Positions 8,027 to 18,810 of a stretch of DNA of 39,998 bases are shown one piece after another. The translations under genes and the position numbers were made by a program. Source of the DNA: Candidatus Acidiferrales bacterium (lineage in GTDB: Bacteria; Acidobacteriota; Terriglobia; Acidiferrales; UBA7541). Every line of letters begins with the position of its first letter. Within the stretch, counting starts at the first letter, position 1. The DNA lies in contig JANWJR010000055.1 in assembly GCA_025451835.1 (NCBI GenBank), positions 1 to 39,998 on the forward strand. Direction: 5' to 3'. The notes beneath the pieces are model-generated. The model did no database searches, was not told where the DNA came from, and saw only the letters and a program-made list of their open reading frames with translations.

Positions 8027-10702
8027 CTAGCTCTTTTCCGGTTCGAGTGGCAAAGCAGCGACGACGACGGCGGATTCCTCTTCGAGGATTGCAGCGGCTG
8101 CGGCGATGCGGTCGCCTTCTTCGAGGCGCAGCAAGCGGACGCCTTGAGTCGATCGGCCGGCTTCGCGAATTTCCGCCGAGTGCACGCGGATCACCTTGCC
8201 CTGGCCTGTGATGATCATCACGTCGGAATCTTCGCGCACCTGGAGCGCCGCGACAACAGCGCCATTTCGATCGGTTGACTTCAAGTTGATCACGCCCTTG
8301 CCACCGCGCGACGTGACGCGATATTCGGCGAGCGGCGTGCGCTTGCCATAACCCTTTTCGGCGACGGTAAGCATCAGCGACGTGAGCGATTCGCGGATGT
8401 GGTCGCTTTCGAGTTCGTCGAGGTTCCGCGTGGTCTGCTTGTATTCCTTCTCGATGATTCCGAAATCGGGCTGCGCGGCATCCATCGAGACCACGAAATC
8501 GTCTTTTGCAAGGTCCATTCCGTTGACGCCGCCAGCAGCGCGGCCCATCGAGCGAACCTCGGTCTCGCGGAATAGAATCGCCTGGCCGTCGCGGCTGGCG
8601 AGAAAAATCATCTGCTTGCCGTCGGTGAGCTTCGCGCCGATCAATTCATCGCCGGGTTCGAGATTAATCGCGATGATGCCGGACGGACGCGGATTTGAAA
8701 ATTCGGCGATGGCGGTTTTTTTCACGGTGCCATTGCGCGTGGCAAGAAAGACGAATTTGTCCTCCTGCTCGAGGCTCCTTACCGACACGACGGCCGTCAA
8801 CTTCTCGCTTTCCTGAAAACGCACCAGGTTTCCAATCGCTTTTCCGCGCGTGGCGGCCGCGGCTTCGGGAATTTCGTACACCTTCAGCCAGTAGATGCGG
8901 CCTTTTGAGGTGAACAGCAGGATGTAACTGTGCGCGGACGCCACGAAAAGGTGCTCGACGAAATCCTCTTCGCGCGTTCGGGCGCCGATGCGGCCCTTGC
9001 CGCCGCGCGATTGATGGCGGTAAACGTCCACCGACGTGCGCTTGATGTAGCCGGCGTGGCTGACGGTGATGGCCATCTCTTCGTCCTTGATCAAATCTTC
9101 GAGCTTGATTTCCTCGACGCGGTCGACGATTTGCGTGCGCCGCTCGTCGCCATAGGATTTCAGCACTTCGCGCAACTCGGCGACGATCACGGCTTTCAAC
9201 TTTTTCTCGCTGGCAAGAATTTCGCTCAGCTCGGCGATGCGATCTCGGATTTCCTTCAGTTCCTTGAGAATTTCGTCCACGGAAAGCTGCGTGAGCCGGT
9301 GCAACTGCAGTTCGAGGATGGCGTCAATCTGGACGTAGCTGAGCCCCAGGCCTTCGCCGGAACTGGCAACCGTAATCCCATATTTCTTTGCGTCGAGCTT
9401 CACGCCTCGAACCGTGGTTTCTTTCCCGCCGACCAGGACCTTAATGGACTTATTTTCGAAGAATTCGTGCAGGTTCTCGCGGGCATTTGCTCGGCTCGAC
9501 GAACCGCGAATGATTTTGATGACGTCGTCAATGTGGTCGAGAGCGATCCGGTAGCCGAGCAAAATATGCTCGCGGTCCCGTGCTTTTCGCAGTTCGTATT
9601 GCGTGCGGCGGCGGACCACATCCACGCGGTGCTCGATAAAAAGGCGCAGCAGTTCGACGAGGCCCAACTCGCGCGGCTGGCCGCCGACAATCGCGAGCAG
9701 GATCATGCCGAACGATTCCTGCATTTGCGTATGCTTAAAGAGTGCGTTGAGGATGATCTGCGGCTCTTCGTCGCGTTTTACCTCGACGACGATGCGCATT
9801 CCATCGCGGTCGCTTTCATCGCGAATGTCGGCAATGCCTTCGATCTTCTTGTTCTGAATCAGCTCGGCGATGTGTTCGATCAGCCGCGCCTTGTTCACCT
9901 GGTAAGGCAATTCGGTGACGACGATATCCTGGCGATCCTTGCCGCGCTGCTCGATGGCGGCCTTCGCGCGCACTTGAAACGATCCACGCCCGGTTTTATA
10001 GGCCTGCTCGATTCCTTCGCGGCCGTAGATGTAGCCGCCGGTCGGAAAATCAGGACCCGGAACGAGCTTCATCACTCTTTTGAGGTTTACATCCGGCTCT
10101 TCGATCATCAAGATTGCGGCTTCGACGGTTTCTTTCAGGTTGTGCGGCGGAATGTTGGTGGCCATGCCGACGGCGATTCCGCTCGAACCGTTAACCAACA
10201 AATTCGGGATGCGCGTGGGAAGAACGACCGGTTCGTGCTCGCTTTCGTCGAAATTGGGAACGAAATCAACCGTTTCCTTTTCGATGTCCGCAAGCATCTC
10301 TTCAGCGATTTTCGAAAGGCGCGCTTCGGTGTAGCGCATGGCCGCCGGCGGATCGCCGTCCACGGACCCGAAGTTGCCTTGGCCGTCAACCAGCGGATAG
10401 CGCATGTTGAAATCTTGCGCCAAGCGCACGAGAGCGTCGTAGACAGGCGAATCGCCGTGCGGGTGGAACTTGCCGAGCACTTCGCCGACGATCTTCGCGC
10501 ACTTGCGGTAGGCCTTCGTCGAAGTCAGCCCGAGCTCGTACATCCCGAAAAGAATTCGCCGGTGCACCGGCTTGAGGCCGTCGCGCACGTCCGGAAGCGC
10601 GCGCCCAATGATTACGCTCATGGCGTAATCGAGGTACGACTTCTTCATTTCGGATTCGATGTCTACCGGCGTCAGTATTTGCTGGCTCGTCTCGTCTGCC
10701 AT
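8027..10702 (-). CDS. gyrA: DNA gyrase subunit A
   Basis: This 891-residue protein aligns along its whole length with GyrA, which cuts and rejoins DNA in the A2B2 gyrase. Residues 1-500 are the winged-helix/tower core with the catalytic Tyr in [10 protein letters not shown] (near residue 122). The quinolone region reads [16 protein letters not shown], with Ser and Asp at the positions equivalent to E. coli S83 and D87 (sensitive-type residues). The C-terminal beta-pinwheel starts near residue 520 and holds a GyrA box, QSRGGKG (canonical QRRGGKG), supporting gyrase rather than ParC. The ATG is followed by the conserved start [23 protein letters not shown]. It lies 9 nt downstream of orf83 and close to gyrB on the same strand, probably one transcript. 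Confidence 0.97.
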   Translation of the reverse strand: MADETSQQILTPVDIESEMKKSYLDYAMSVIIGRALPDVRDGLKPVHRRILFGMYELGLTSTKAYRKCAKIVGEVLGKFHPHGDSPVYDALVRLAQDFNMRYPLVDGQGNFGSVDGDPPAAMRYTEARLSKIAEEMLADIEKETVDFVPNFDESEHEPVVLPTRIPNLLVNGSSGIAVGMATNIPPHNLKETVEAAILMIEEPDVNLKRVMKLVPGPDFPTGGYIYGREGIEQAYKTGRGSFQVRAKAAIEQRGKDRQDIVVTELPYQVNKARLIEHIAELIQNKKIEGIADIRDESDRDGMRIVVEVKRDEEPQIILNALFKHTQMQESFGMILLAIVGGQPRELGLVELLRLFIEHRVDVVRRRTQYELRKARDREHILLGYRIALDHIDDVIKIIRGSSSRANARENLHEFFENKSIKVLVGGKETTVRGVKLDAKKYGITVASSGEGLGLSYVQIDAILELQLHRLTQLSVDEILKELKEIRDRIAELSEILASEKKLKAVIVAELREVLKSYGDERRTQIVDRVEEIKLEDLIKDEEMAITVSHAGYIKRTSVDVYRHQSRGGKGRIGARTREEDFVEHLFVASAHSYILLFTSKGRIYWLKVYEIPEAAAATRGKAIGNLVRFQESEKLTAVVSVRSLEQEDKFVFLATRNGTVKKTAIAEFSNPRPSGIIAINLEPGDELIGAKLTDGKQMIFLASRDGQAILFRETEVRSMGRAAGGVNGMDLAKDDFVVSMDAAQPDFGIIEKEYKQTTRNLDELESDHIRESLTSLMLTVAEKGYGKRTPLAEYRVTSRGGKGVINLKSTDRNGAVVAALQVREDSDVMIITGQGKVIRVHSAEIREAGRSTQGVRLLRLEEGDRIAAAAAILEEESAVVVAALPLEPEKS

Positions 10703-10711
10703 TTTTCCTCG

Positions 10712-10963
10712 TTACATTCGTTTTGAAGCCCGATCGAGTACATACGCTTTCACGGTTTCGAAGGCCGAGGCGCTGTTCGTGAATCGTTCCCTCGCGAAAT
10801 GATCGTGGAGATGGCCCAGAAACGCGTCGCGCTCGGCATCGTTTGTGAATTCGACCGCAACGCCCTGTTCGGTATCCGGCGCGTCAGTGGGTGTGGCACG
10901 AAACTCCGAGCAGCTCAACCCGCGCAGCCCCGGCAAAATCTTCCACGTCAGTTGGTGAATCAC
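10712..10963 (-). CDS. small hypothetical protein between gyrB and gyrA
   Basis: The ORF has 83 codons and a GTG start (the only start after an in-frame TGA five codons upstream). It ends 9 nt before gyrA and begins 75 nt after gyrB, so it would be the middle gene of the gyrase operon. The composition is protein-like: MIHQLTWKILPG, a middle segment ending VAVEFTNDAERDAFLGHLHDHF, then a helical tail. The start and the VEF-x-AERDAFLGHLHDHF segment weakly recall Dabb (stress-responsive A/B barrel) proteins, but the alignment is too short to claim the family. No membrane segment, Cys or signal peptide. No good ribosome site is visible before the GTG, so it may depend on translational coupling or may not be expressed. 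Confidence 0.5.
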   Translation of the reverse strand: MIHQLTWKILPGLRGLSCSEFRATPTDAPDTEQGVAVEFTNDAERDAFLGHLHDHFARERFTNSASAFETVKAYVLDRASKRM

Positions 10964-11038
10964 AATCGTTGCGTCGCTTCAAACCAAGTTTCCAGCGCCT
11001 TTCTATTGTTTTGCAGGTCGCGGTTTTAACTGCGCTTC

Positions 11039-14009
<2,971 letters not shown>

Positions 14010-15122
14010 TCAGATGCGCATGGGCATTACGACGTAGCGGTAACGGCTGGATTCGTCCCCGACGGGGCGCAACTGGCCAGCGGACTGTTCATCCTTCAGC
14101 TCGAAGCTGATGGGACCGTCGGCGGCGGCGGCAAGAAAATCCAGCAAGTATTGCGCGTTAAAACCGATCGATATCGGGTCGCCCTTGAATTCTTTTTCGA
14201 TCGCTTCCTTCGCTTCTCCATATTCGGGGCTGGACGCGGAAATCTCGATGCCTTCGTTTGCAAGCGTGAATTTCACGGCATGGGAACGCTGATCGGCAAG
14301 CTGCGAAACACGGCGCAGCGCATCTTGCAATTCACCGCGCTCGAGCACAACCGTCTTATTCGCGTCACGCGGAAGCACCGCTTCGTAATTCGGGAATTGG
14401 CCGGTGAGCTTTCGCGAAGTCAGCAGGCGCGCGCCGAACTGAAAGAAAAGATGGCTTTCATCCTGCGCGAATTCGATGACGCCGTCGTCGCCAGCCTGCG
14501 CGGCGAGGCGCTGGACTTCCGTCATGGCTTTCTTCGGAACGAGCACCCGAGCCTCGGACGAGAGGCCGTCGAATTTGTGATCCGTTTCGACCATGGCAAG
14601 GCGATGACCATCGGTGGCGACCATGGTGAGCGAACCGGGCTTTACCACCAGCAGCGCGCCATTCAGTGTGTAGCGGGACTCTTCGAGTGAAATGGCAAAC
14701 GTGGTCTTGGCGATCAGGTCCGCCAGCAGCTTCGAAGGAATCCTTACGAGCGCTTGCGGAAAACTTGGCAGCGCCGGAAAGTTTTCTTTTGACATCCCGA
14801 CTAGTTTGTAGTTCTTGCGATCGCAGGTGATTTGCACCCAATGGTTTTCGAGCAGCTTGAAACGTATCTCGCCTTCCGGCAGCAGCCGCACGAGTTCGAG
14901 AAGCTTCTTCGCCGGGATCGTGCCAGCGCCTTCTTTCTTGATCTTGGCATCGCAGGACGTGCGGATGCTGAGTTCGAGGTCGGTAGCCGTGATGGTCAGA
15001 TGGTTTCCCTTCGCCTCGCAAAGGAGATTCGAGAGGATGGGAATAGTGGTCTTGCGCTCGACGACGCCTTGCGTCAGTGAAAGCTCATCGAGAAGATCGG
15101 ATCTCTTTACGCTGAATTCCAT
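14010..15122 (-). CDS. dnaN: DNA polymerase III beta subunit (sliding clamp)
   Basis: The length of 370 residues fits DnaN. The N-terminus MEFSVKRSDLLDELSLTQGVVERKTTIPIL is typical, followed by three repeated clamp domains of about 120 residues each, with SKENFPALP closing domain 1. The last residues YRYVVMPMRI are the conserved clamp C-terminus that forms part of the pocket for clamp-binding peptides. It tethers the replicative polymerase to DNA as a ring dimer. Ribosome site GAGG lies about 10 nt before the ATG. It is transcribed after dnaA on the same strand with 302 bp between them; that spacer looks like part of oriC. Confidence 0.96.
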   Translation of the reverse strand: MEFSVKRSDLLDELSLTQGVVERKTTIPILSNLLCEAKGNHLTITATDLELSIRTSCDAKIKKEGAGTIPAKKLLELVRLLPEGEIRFKLLENHWVQITCDRKNYKLVGMSKENFPALPSFPQALVRIPSKLLADLIAKTTFAISLEESRYTLNGALLVVKPGSLTMVATDGHRLAMVETDHKFDGLSSEARVLVPKKAMTEVQRLAAQAGDDGVIEFAQDESHLFFQFGARLLTSRKLTGQFPNYEAVLPRDANKTVVLERGELQDALRRVSQLADQRSHAVKFTLANEGIEISASSPEYGEAKEAIEKEFKGDPISIGFNAQYLLDFLAAAADGPISFELKDEQSAGQLRPVGDESSRYRYVVMPMRI

Positions 15123-15424
15123 CTCGGCCAGTCCTCGTGTTCAGTTAGAAACGTTTTGGAGAGGCTACTCTACTTCTTTTCTTTACTTGAATAAATATAT
15201 AAGAACACCGTAGTAGCCGCCGCATCTGTGGATACTGCGGAAAACGCCGTAAGACGAATCCCTTGCAACCGTTGCCGCTTTCCGTGTCGTGTGGAAACCT
15301 GCGCGGCAGGCCGGAAAACTTACGCTGGTGGCGACCCCGTGGACCCTGTCGGGAGTCTTGCACAAATCATTCACAGGACAATCACAGCAGGAACGAGAGC
15401 CCGGCGGACACGGCGAAGCTAAGT
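15123..15424. other. dnaA-dnaN spacer, oriC candidate with DnaA-box-like sites
   Basis: This 302-bp spacer holds an AT-rich run (about 15170-15202, including ATAAATATATAAG) and three 9-mers one mismatch from the DnaA box TTWTNCACA: 15227-15235 (minus, GTATCCACA), 15290-15298 (minus, GTTTCCACA) and 15367-15375 (plus, TCATTCACA). An AT-rich segment beside a box cluster, located between dnaA and dnaN, is a known oriC layout. No ORF with protein-like content is seen. Confidence 0.5.
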
Positions 15425-16741
15425 CTACCCGAACGAGTCCAACAGCCTGTTAATCGTCTTGTTCAAATCTTTGTCGGTTTGACGAAGCAGTTCAATTTTC
15501 TTGATCGAGTGCAACACCGTGGTGTGGTGTTTGTCGCCAAATTGCCGGCCGATTTCGGGCAAGGAAGCGGAGGTGAGCTGCTTCACAAGAAACATCGCCA
15601 CCTGGCGCGGATACGCGATGACCTTCGAATTGCTTTTCATCTTCAAGTCCTGCGCCCGCAAACCGAAATGCTCGCCCACCCGCTTCTGTATCTGCTCGAT
15701 GGTGATCTTCTTTTCCTGCGTTTCGATGATGTTCTTGAGCACCTGCTGTGCGGTGAGCAGATTGACCTCCGCACCGGTGAGCGAAGCGTAGGCCATCAGG
15801 CGGATCAGAGCGCCTTCGAGCTCACGTATGTTCGACTTGATCGAGCGTGCGATATATTCTGCTACGTCGTCCGGCACGTGGACGTGCTCGTTATCGGCTT
15901 TCTTCTGCAGAATCGCGATCTTCGTTTCGAGATCGGGCATTTGAATGTCCGCAATCAGTCCCCACTGGAATCGCGAGCGCAGCCGCTCTTCGATCGAGGA
16001 AATTTCCTTCGGAGGGCAATCGGACGAGATGACGATCTGCTTTTGCTGATCGTAGAGCGCGTTAAACGTGTGAAAGAATTCTTCCTGCGTGCGCTCGGCG
16101 CGAGCGATGAACTGGATGTCGTCCACCATCAGCACATCCATGTTGCGGAAGCGATCGCGAAAAGAAGGCATGCGCTCGAAGCGGATCGACGAAATCACTT
16201 CATTCGTGAATTTTTCTGCGCTGATATACGTTAGCCTCAACGAGGGGTTTCGCTTCTTGAGCGCGTGGCCGATCGCCTGCATCAAGTGCGTCTTGCCCAG
16301 TCCCACACCGCCGTAAAGGAAGAGCGGGTTGTACGATTTGGATGGCTGTTCGGCAACGGCAACAGCCGCGGCGTGCGCGAACTGGTTCGACGAGCCTACG
16401 ATGAATGTATCGAAGGTATATCTTGAGTTGAGCTGAGGACTGACGGAATCGAAATCGAGTTTGGCCTGCGGCGGAGGTGCAGCCGCGCTGGCCGGTGCTG
16501 GCTCCGCTTCCGCGCAAACAAATTCGAGATGCAATTGGGGTTTGCCGATTTCGGTCAGAACGGCTTGCAGGAGTTGCCCATACGTTTCCGTCAGGCGCTT
16601 GCTGAAGAGCCGCGTGGGAACGCGAACCACGAGATTGTCATCCTCAGCGCGTTCTTGACGCGTCGGACGAAACCAGGTGGCGAAACTATGCGGGTTTACG
16701 CGCCGTTCGGTGTGCTGAAGAATCTTATCCCAAAGGTTCAT
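15425..16741 (-). CDS. dnaA: chromosomal replication initiator protein DnaA
   Basis: The four DnaA domains are visible: an N-terminal oligomerisation/helicase-loading domain (MNLWDKILQHTERRVNPHSFATWF), a short Ala/Pro linker, the AAA+ domain with Walker A GGVGLGKTH and Walker B MVDDIQFI, and the C-terminal DNA-binding domain with the box-recognition signature FGDKHHTTVLHSIKKI. It binds DnaA boxes and melts oriC. The ORF track starts 24 bases upstream (16765, MWSGRTRF). I prefer ATG 16741 because family members begin with a short lead into L-W-x-x-x-L; neither start has a strong ribosome site. DnaA-box-like sites just upstream suggest autoregulation. Confidence 0.96.
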   Translation of the reverse strand: MNLWDKILQHTERRVNPHSFATWFRPTRQERAEDDNLVVRVPTRLFSKRLTETYGQLLQAVLTEIGKPQLHLEFVCAEAEPAPASAAAPPPQAKLDFDSVSPQLNSRYTFDTFIVGSSNQFAHAAAVAVAEQPSKSYNPLFLYGGVGLGKTHLMQAIGHALKKRNPSLRLTYISAEKFTNEVISSIRFERMPSFRDRFRNMDVLMVDDIQFIARAERTQEEFFHTFNALYDQQKQIVISSDCPPKEISSIEERLRSRFQWGLIADIQMPDLETKIAILQKKADNEHVHVPDDVAEYIARSIKSNIRELEGALIRLMAYASLTGAEVNLLTAQQVLKNIIETQEKKITIEQIQKRVGEHFGLRAQDLKMKSNSKVIAYPRQVAMFLVKQLTSASLPEIGRQFGDKHHTTVLHSIKKIELLRQTDKDLNKTINRLLDSFG

Positions 16742-17100
16742 GAAACGAGTCCGCCCCGACCACATTTTCCACCGGTGTGGAAATGCTGTGGAAATCCCAC
16801 CACGCTCTGGTGGGGATGTTCTTGATCTGGCCTTTTAGGTTCGATGCTGCGACCAAGCGCCCCTGGGTCCTCAGCATCCATGAGTGCTGGCGTTTCCGGT
16901 GCGTCGGACACGTGAGGCGGGATTCTGCCTAAACGCAGCGTCGGTAGCAAGAGAAAATTGAGCACAGGGCGCTCACAGGTTTCACATTTAATTCACAACT
17001 TTTCCACAGGTGAGATTTTTGTTGCGTGCCGCTGCTTCTCGTGCATCACATGCGTCCGGCAAATTGGCTCTTGGCCGTTGTGGCTTCATAATCACAGCAA
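16742..17100. other. dnaA upstream region with DnaA-box-like cluster
   Basis: Four DnaA-box-like 9-mers occur here. TTTTCCACC (16765-16773, plus) has one mismatch. ATTTCCACA occurs twice on the minus strand, at 16776-16784 and 16787-16795, the copies exactly 11 bp apart. TTTTCCACA at 17000-17008 (plus) is a perfect TTWTNCACA match, next to the near-match TAATTCACA at 16989-16997. The first group abuts the dnaA start and would suit autorepression; all may be part of a bipartite origin. No gene is seen here. Confidence 0.5.
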
Positions 17101-17322
17101 ATGACGCTGCGATTCCGCGTCCTAATCGAGCAGGACGAAGACGGCGCGTTGGTCGCCGAATGCCCGAATCTTCCGGGTTGCATCTCGCAGGGGAAGACAC
17201 GCGCGGAGGCTCTCGCGAACATAAAAGATGCGATGGAAGGCTATCTCGCCAGCCTCGAGCAACACAAAGAACCAATCCCACCGCCGGTCGGCGAAGAAAT
17301 CGGCGAAGTCTCGCTGAAGTAA
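17101..17322 (+). CDS. hicB: HicB-family antitoxin (type II toxin-antitoxin)
   Basis: This 73-residue protein matches the short HicB fold (degenerate RNase H-like): FRVLIEQDEDGALVAECPNLPGCISQG, then TRAEALANIKDAMEGYLASL. HicB proteins of this size lack the extra C-terminal DNA-binding domain and neutralise the mRNA interferase HicA by binding its active face. The ATG has no strong ribosome site. A broken hicA-like reading frame follows directly on the same strand, so the partner toxin is probably no longer made and HicB is a relic or solo antitoxin. It sits between the dnaA upstream region and a YmdB-type gene. Confidence 0.8.
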   Translation: MTLRFRVLIEQDEDGALVAECPNLPGCISQGKTRAEALANIKDAMEGYLASLEQHKEPIPPPVGEEIGEVSLK

Positions 17323-17323
17323 C

Positions 17324-17553
17324 TGTTGAACGGCACCTCGCGAATACTCCGCACAAAATGCTCGGACTCCGATGGTTCCAACTGACGCTGGGCTTTTCGC
17401 CGCCAGACGGGTTCGCACACTATTCTCCGACAGTCGCTTCCCCCGTTTCGTCGTTTCACGATCCCAAATCACAACGAGCTTGCCAAAGGAACGCTCCGCG
17501 CAATTATTCGTCAGGCTGGATTGACCGTTGAAGAATTCGCGTCGCTAATTTAA
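17324..17553 (+). pseudogene. decayed HicA toxin gene
   Basis: In the frame ending at TAA 17551-17553, 55 codons from 17386 read as the C-terminal two thirds of HicA: RRQTGSHTILR (with the catalytic-type GSH), then FTIPNHNELAKGTLRAIIRQ and AGLTVEEFASLI. Just upstream this frame is closed by TGA at 17383-17385, and no start codon follows it. The expected N-terminal helix appears only in another frame, so at least one frameshift plus a stop separate it. The ORF track misses it because there is no start. The stop overlaps the stop of the converging YmdB-type gene. An intact version would be the mRNA interferase partner of the HicB gene before it. Confidence 0.75.
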
Positions 17554-18332
17554 TCGAGACGGAAGTTAAGGCGTTCGATGGAGCGCGAATGGCCGGTGGT
17601 TTCGTCCACTTCGAGCAAAACTGAATTCATCTGGATGTCGCCCTCGGCGACGGAGAATCGCGCCGGCATGGCATCAAGAAATCTTTGCACGATAGCCTTT
17701 TTCTCCATGCCGATCACGGAATCGTGCGGGCCGGTCATGCCGACGTCGGTGATGTACGCCGTGCCGCCTGGCAGGACGTGATTATCAGCCGTGGCAACGT
17801 GCGTGTGCGTGCCGAGCACGGCGGAAACCTTTCCGTCGAGAAACCAGCCCATGGCCTGCTTTTCAGAGGTTGTTTCCGCGTGCATATCCACGATTCGTAT
17901 TTTCACATCGGCTGGAATCTTTGCCAGCTCTTGCTCGGCCGCGCGAAAGGGGTCGTCAATCGGCGCCATGAAGGTGCGGCCCTGGAGATTGAGCACCGCG
18001 TATCCCGCGCCATTTCTCGCCGTGCCGACGTACAACCCGCGGCCGGGTGATCCTGCGGGAAAATTCGCGGGGCGCAAAAGGCGGGGCTCGTGCGGGAAGA
18101 AATCCAGAACTTCCTTGCGATCCCAGATGTGATTTCCGCCGGTGATGACTTCGACTCCGGCGGCGAATATCTCTTCCGCAAGCCGCGGCGTGATACCGAA
18201 GCCCGACGCCGAATTTTCGCCATTGGCAATGCAGAGATCAATCTGGCGCTGCGTGAGAATGTCCGCTAGGCGGTCGTGAACGATCTTGCGGCCCGGAGAG
18301 CCTACGATGTCACCGATAAACAGAATGTGCAC
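17550..18332 (-). CDS. YmdB-family metallophosphoesterase
   Basis: This 260-residue protein matches the TIGR00282/YmdB family of dinuclear-metal phosphodiesterases (2',3'-cyclic nucleotide 2'-phosphodiesterase in Bacillus). Metal ligands are visible in order: FIGDIVGSPG (Asp), ANGENSASG (Glu/Asn), TGGNHIWDRKE (Asn-His), VDMHAETTSEKQA (His) and LGTHTHVATADN (His-x-His). It is a soluble cytoplasmic enzyme. The ORF track extends 54 residues too far. GTG 18332 gives the family start VHILFIGDIVG; the ribosome site there is only weakly GA-rich. In other bacteria ymdB lies near rny, but no rny is in this window. The physiological role here is inference from the family. Confidence 0.88.
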   Translation of the reverse strand: MHILFIGDIVGSPGRKIVHDRLADILTQRQIDLCIANGENSASGFGITPRLAEEIFAAGVEVITGGNHIWDRKEVLDFFPHEPRLLRPANFPAGSPGRGLYVGTARNGAGYAVLNLQGRTFMAPIDDPFRAAEQELAKIPADVKIRIVDMHAETTSEKQAMGWFLDGKVSAVLGTHTHVATADNHVLPGGTAYITDVGMTGPHDSVIGMEKKAIVQRFLDAMPARFSVAEGDIQMNSVLLEVDETTGHSRSIERLNFRLD

Positions 18333-18596
18333 TCTCGCGAGTCTCTTTTCTCTCCGGCATCGAGTGTCTGGCTTGCAATTTAGTACGGAGCGGTCCGCTT
18401 CGCCGTGCGTGCTAGGCCCTGAACCCCACGAATAGGTGGGTGCCCTGCGCCTGCTTTCAGGCTGTCCAGTGGCCGAAACCATCGGACGGCACAAGGGCAG
18501 GGCGACGCGGGCTCCCTGGGATCCAGTGTTGGTTCAAATAGGCTTTCGCAACGACACCTGCGTTGCAGGCCAACTCCAGAGATATTGTAGCAGGAA
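18333..18596. other. spacer upstream of the YmdB-type gene, no gene seen
   Basis: No coding frame with protein-like content is recognised. Short inverted repeats occur, including CCCAC/GTGGG near 18425-18440 and GCCCTGC/GCAGGGC about 55 bp apart, which could be an eroded mobile or palindromic element. The promoter of the YmdB-type gene should lie here, but I cannot place it. Confidence 0.4.
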
Positions 18597-18800
18597 TCAC
18601 CAGCGCAACGATTTCAGGTAAGCGACGATCTACCGGCGGCGCTGCTCGGGCAAACCCGGCCAGCAACAACGCATGCCCGCTGCGAGATTCCCGTTGCGCA
18701 AGAACCATTCGAGCTCGCCCGATGTCGCATTCTGCACGGCGCGCAGATGAAGATCTACAGCGCGTCCGATTCCGCGAGCATGCGGCCCACGCGTTGTTAT
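18597..18800 (-). pseudogene. C-terminal remnant of a class I cytochrome c
   Basis: The minus-strand frame reads DLHLRAVQNATSGELEWFLRNG, NLAAGMRCCWPGLPEQRRR, a TAG (18630-18632), then IVAYLKSLRW and TGA. This is the C-terminal part of a c-type cytochrome of the pattern LEWFLRNGNL-x-x-GMP-W-x-xLPEQ-RW-IVxYLKSL, with the heme Met (GM) still present and one in-frame stop at the usual Trp. The CxxCH heme site is missing. It is the 3' neighbour of the CzcA-like pump on the same strand and probably a relic of a longer gene displaced by it. Confidence 0.55.
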
Positions 18801-18810
18801 GGTAACCGCA

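Noticed and set aside
8930-10726. 598-codon plus-strand ORF antisense to gyrA
   Set aside because: It is a shadow of gyrA codon bias on the other strand. The translation is rich in His/Asp/Arg with no domain, while gyrA is complete in its own frame.
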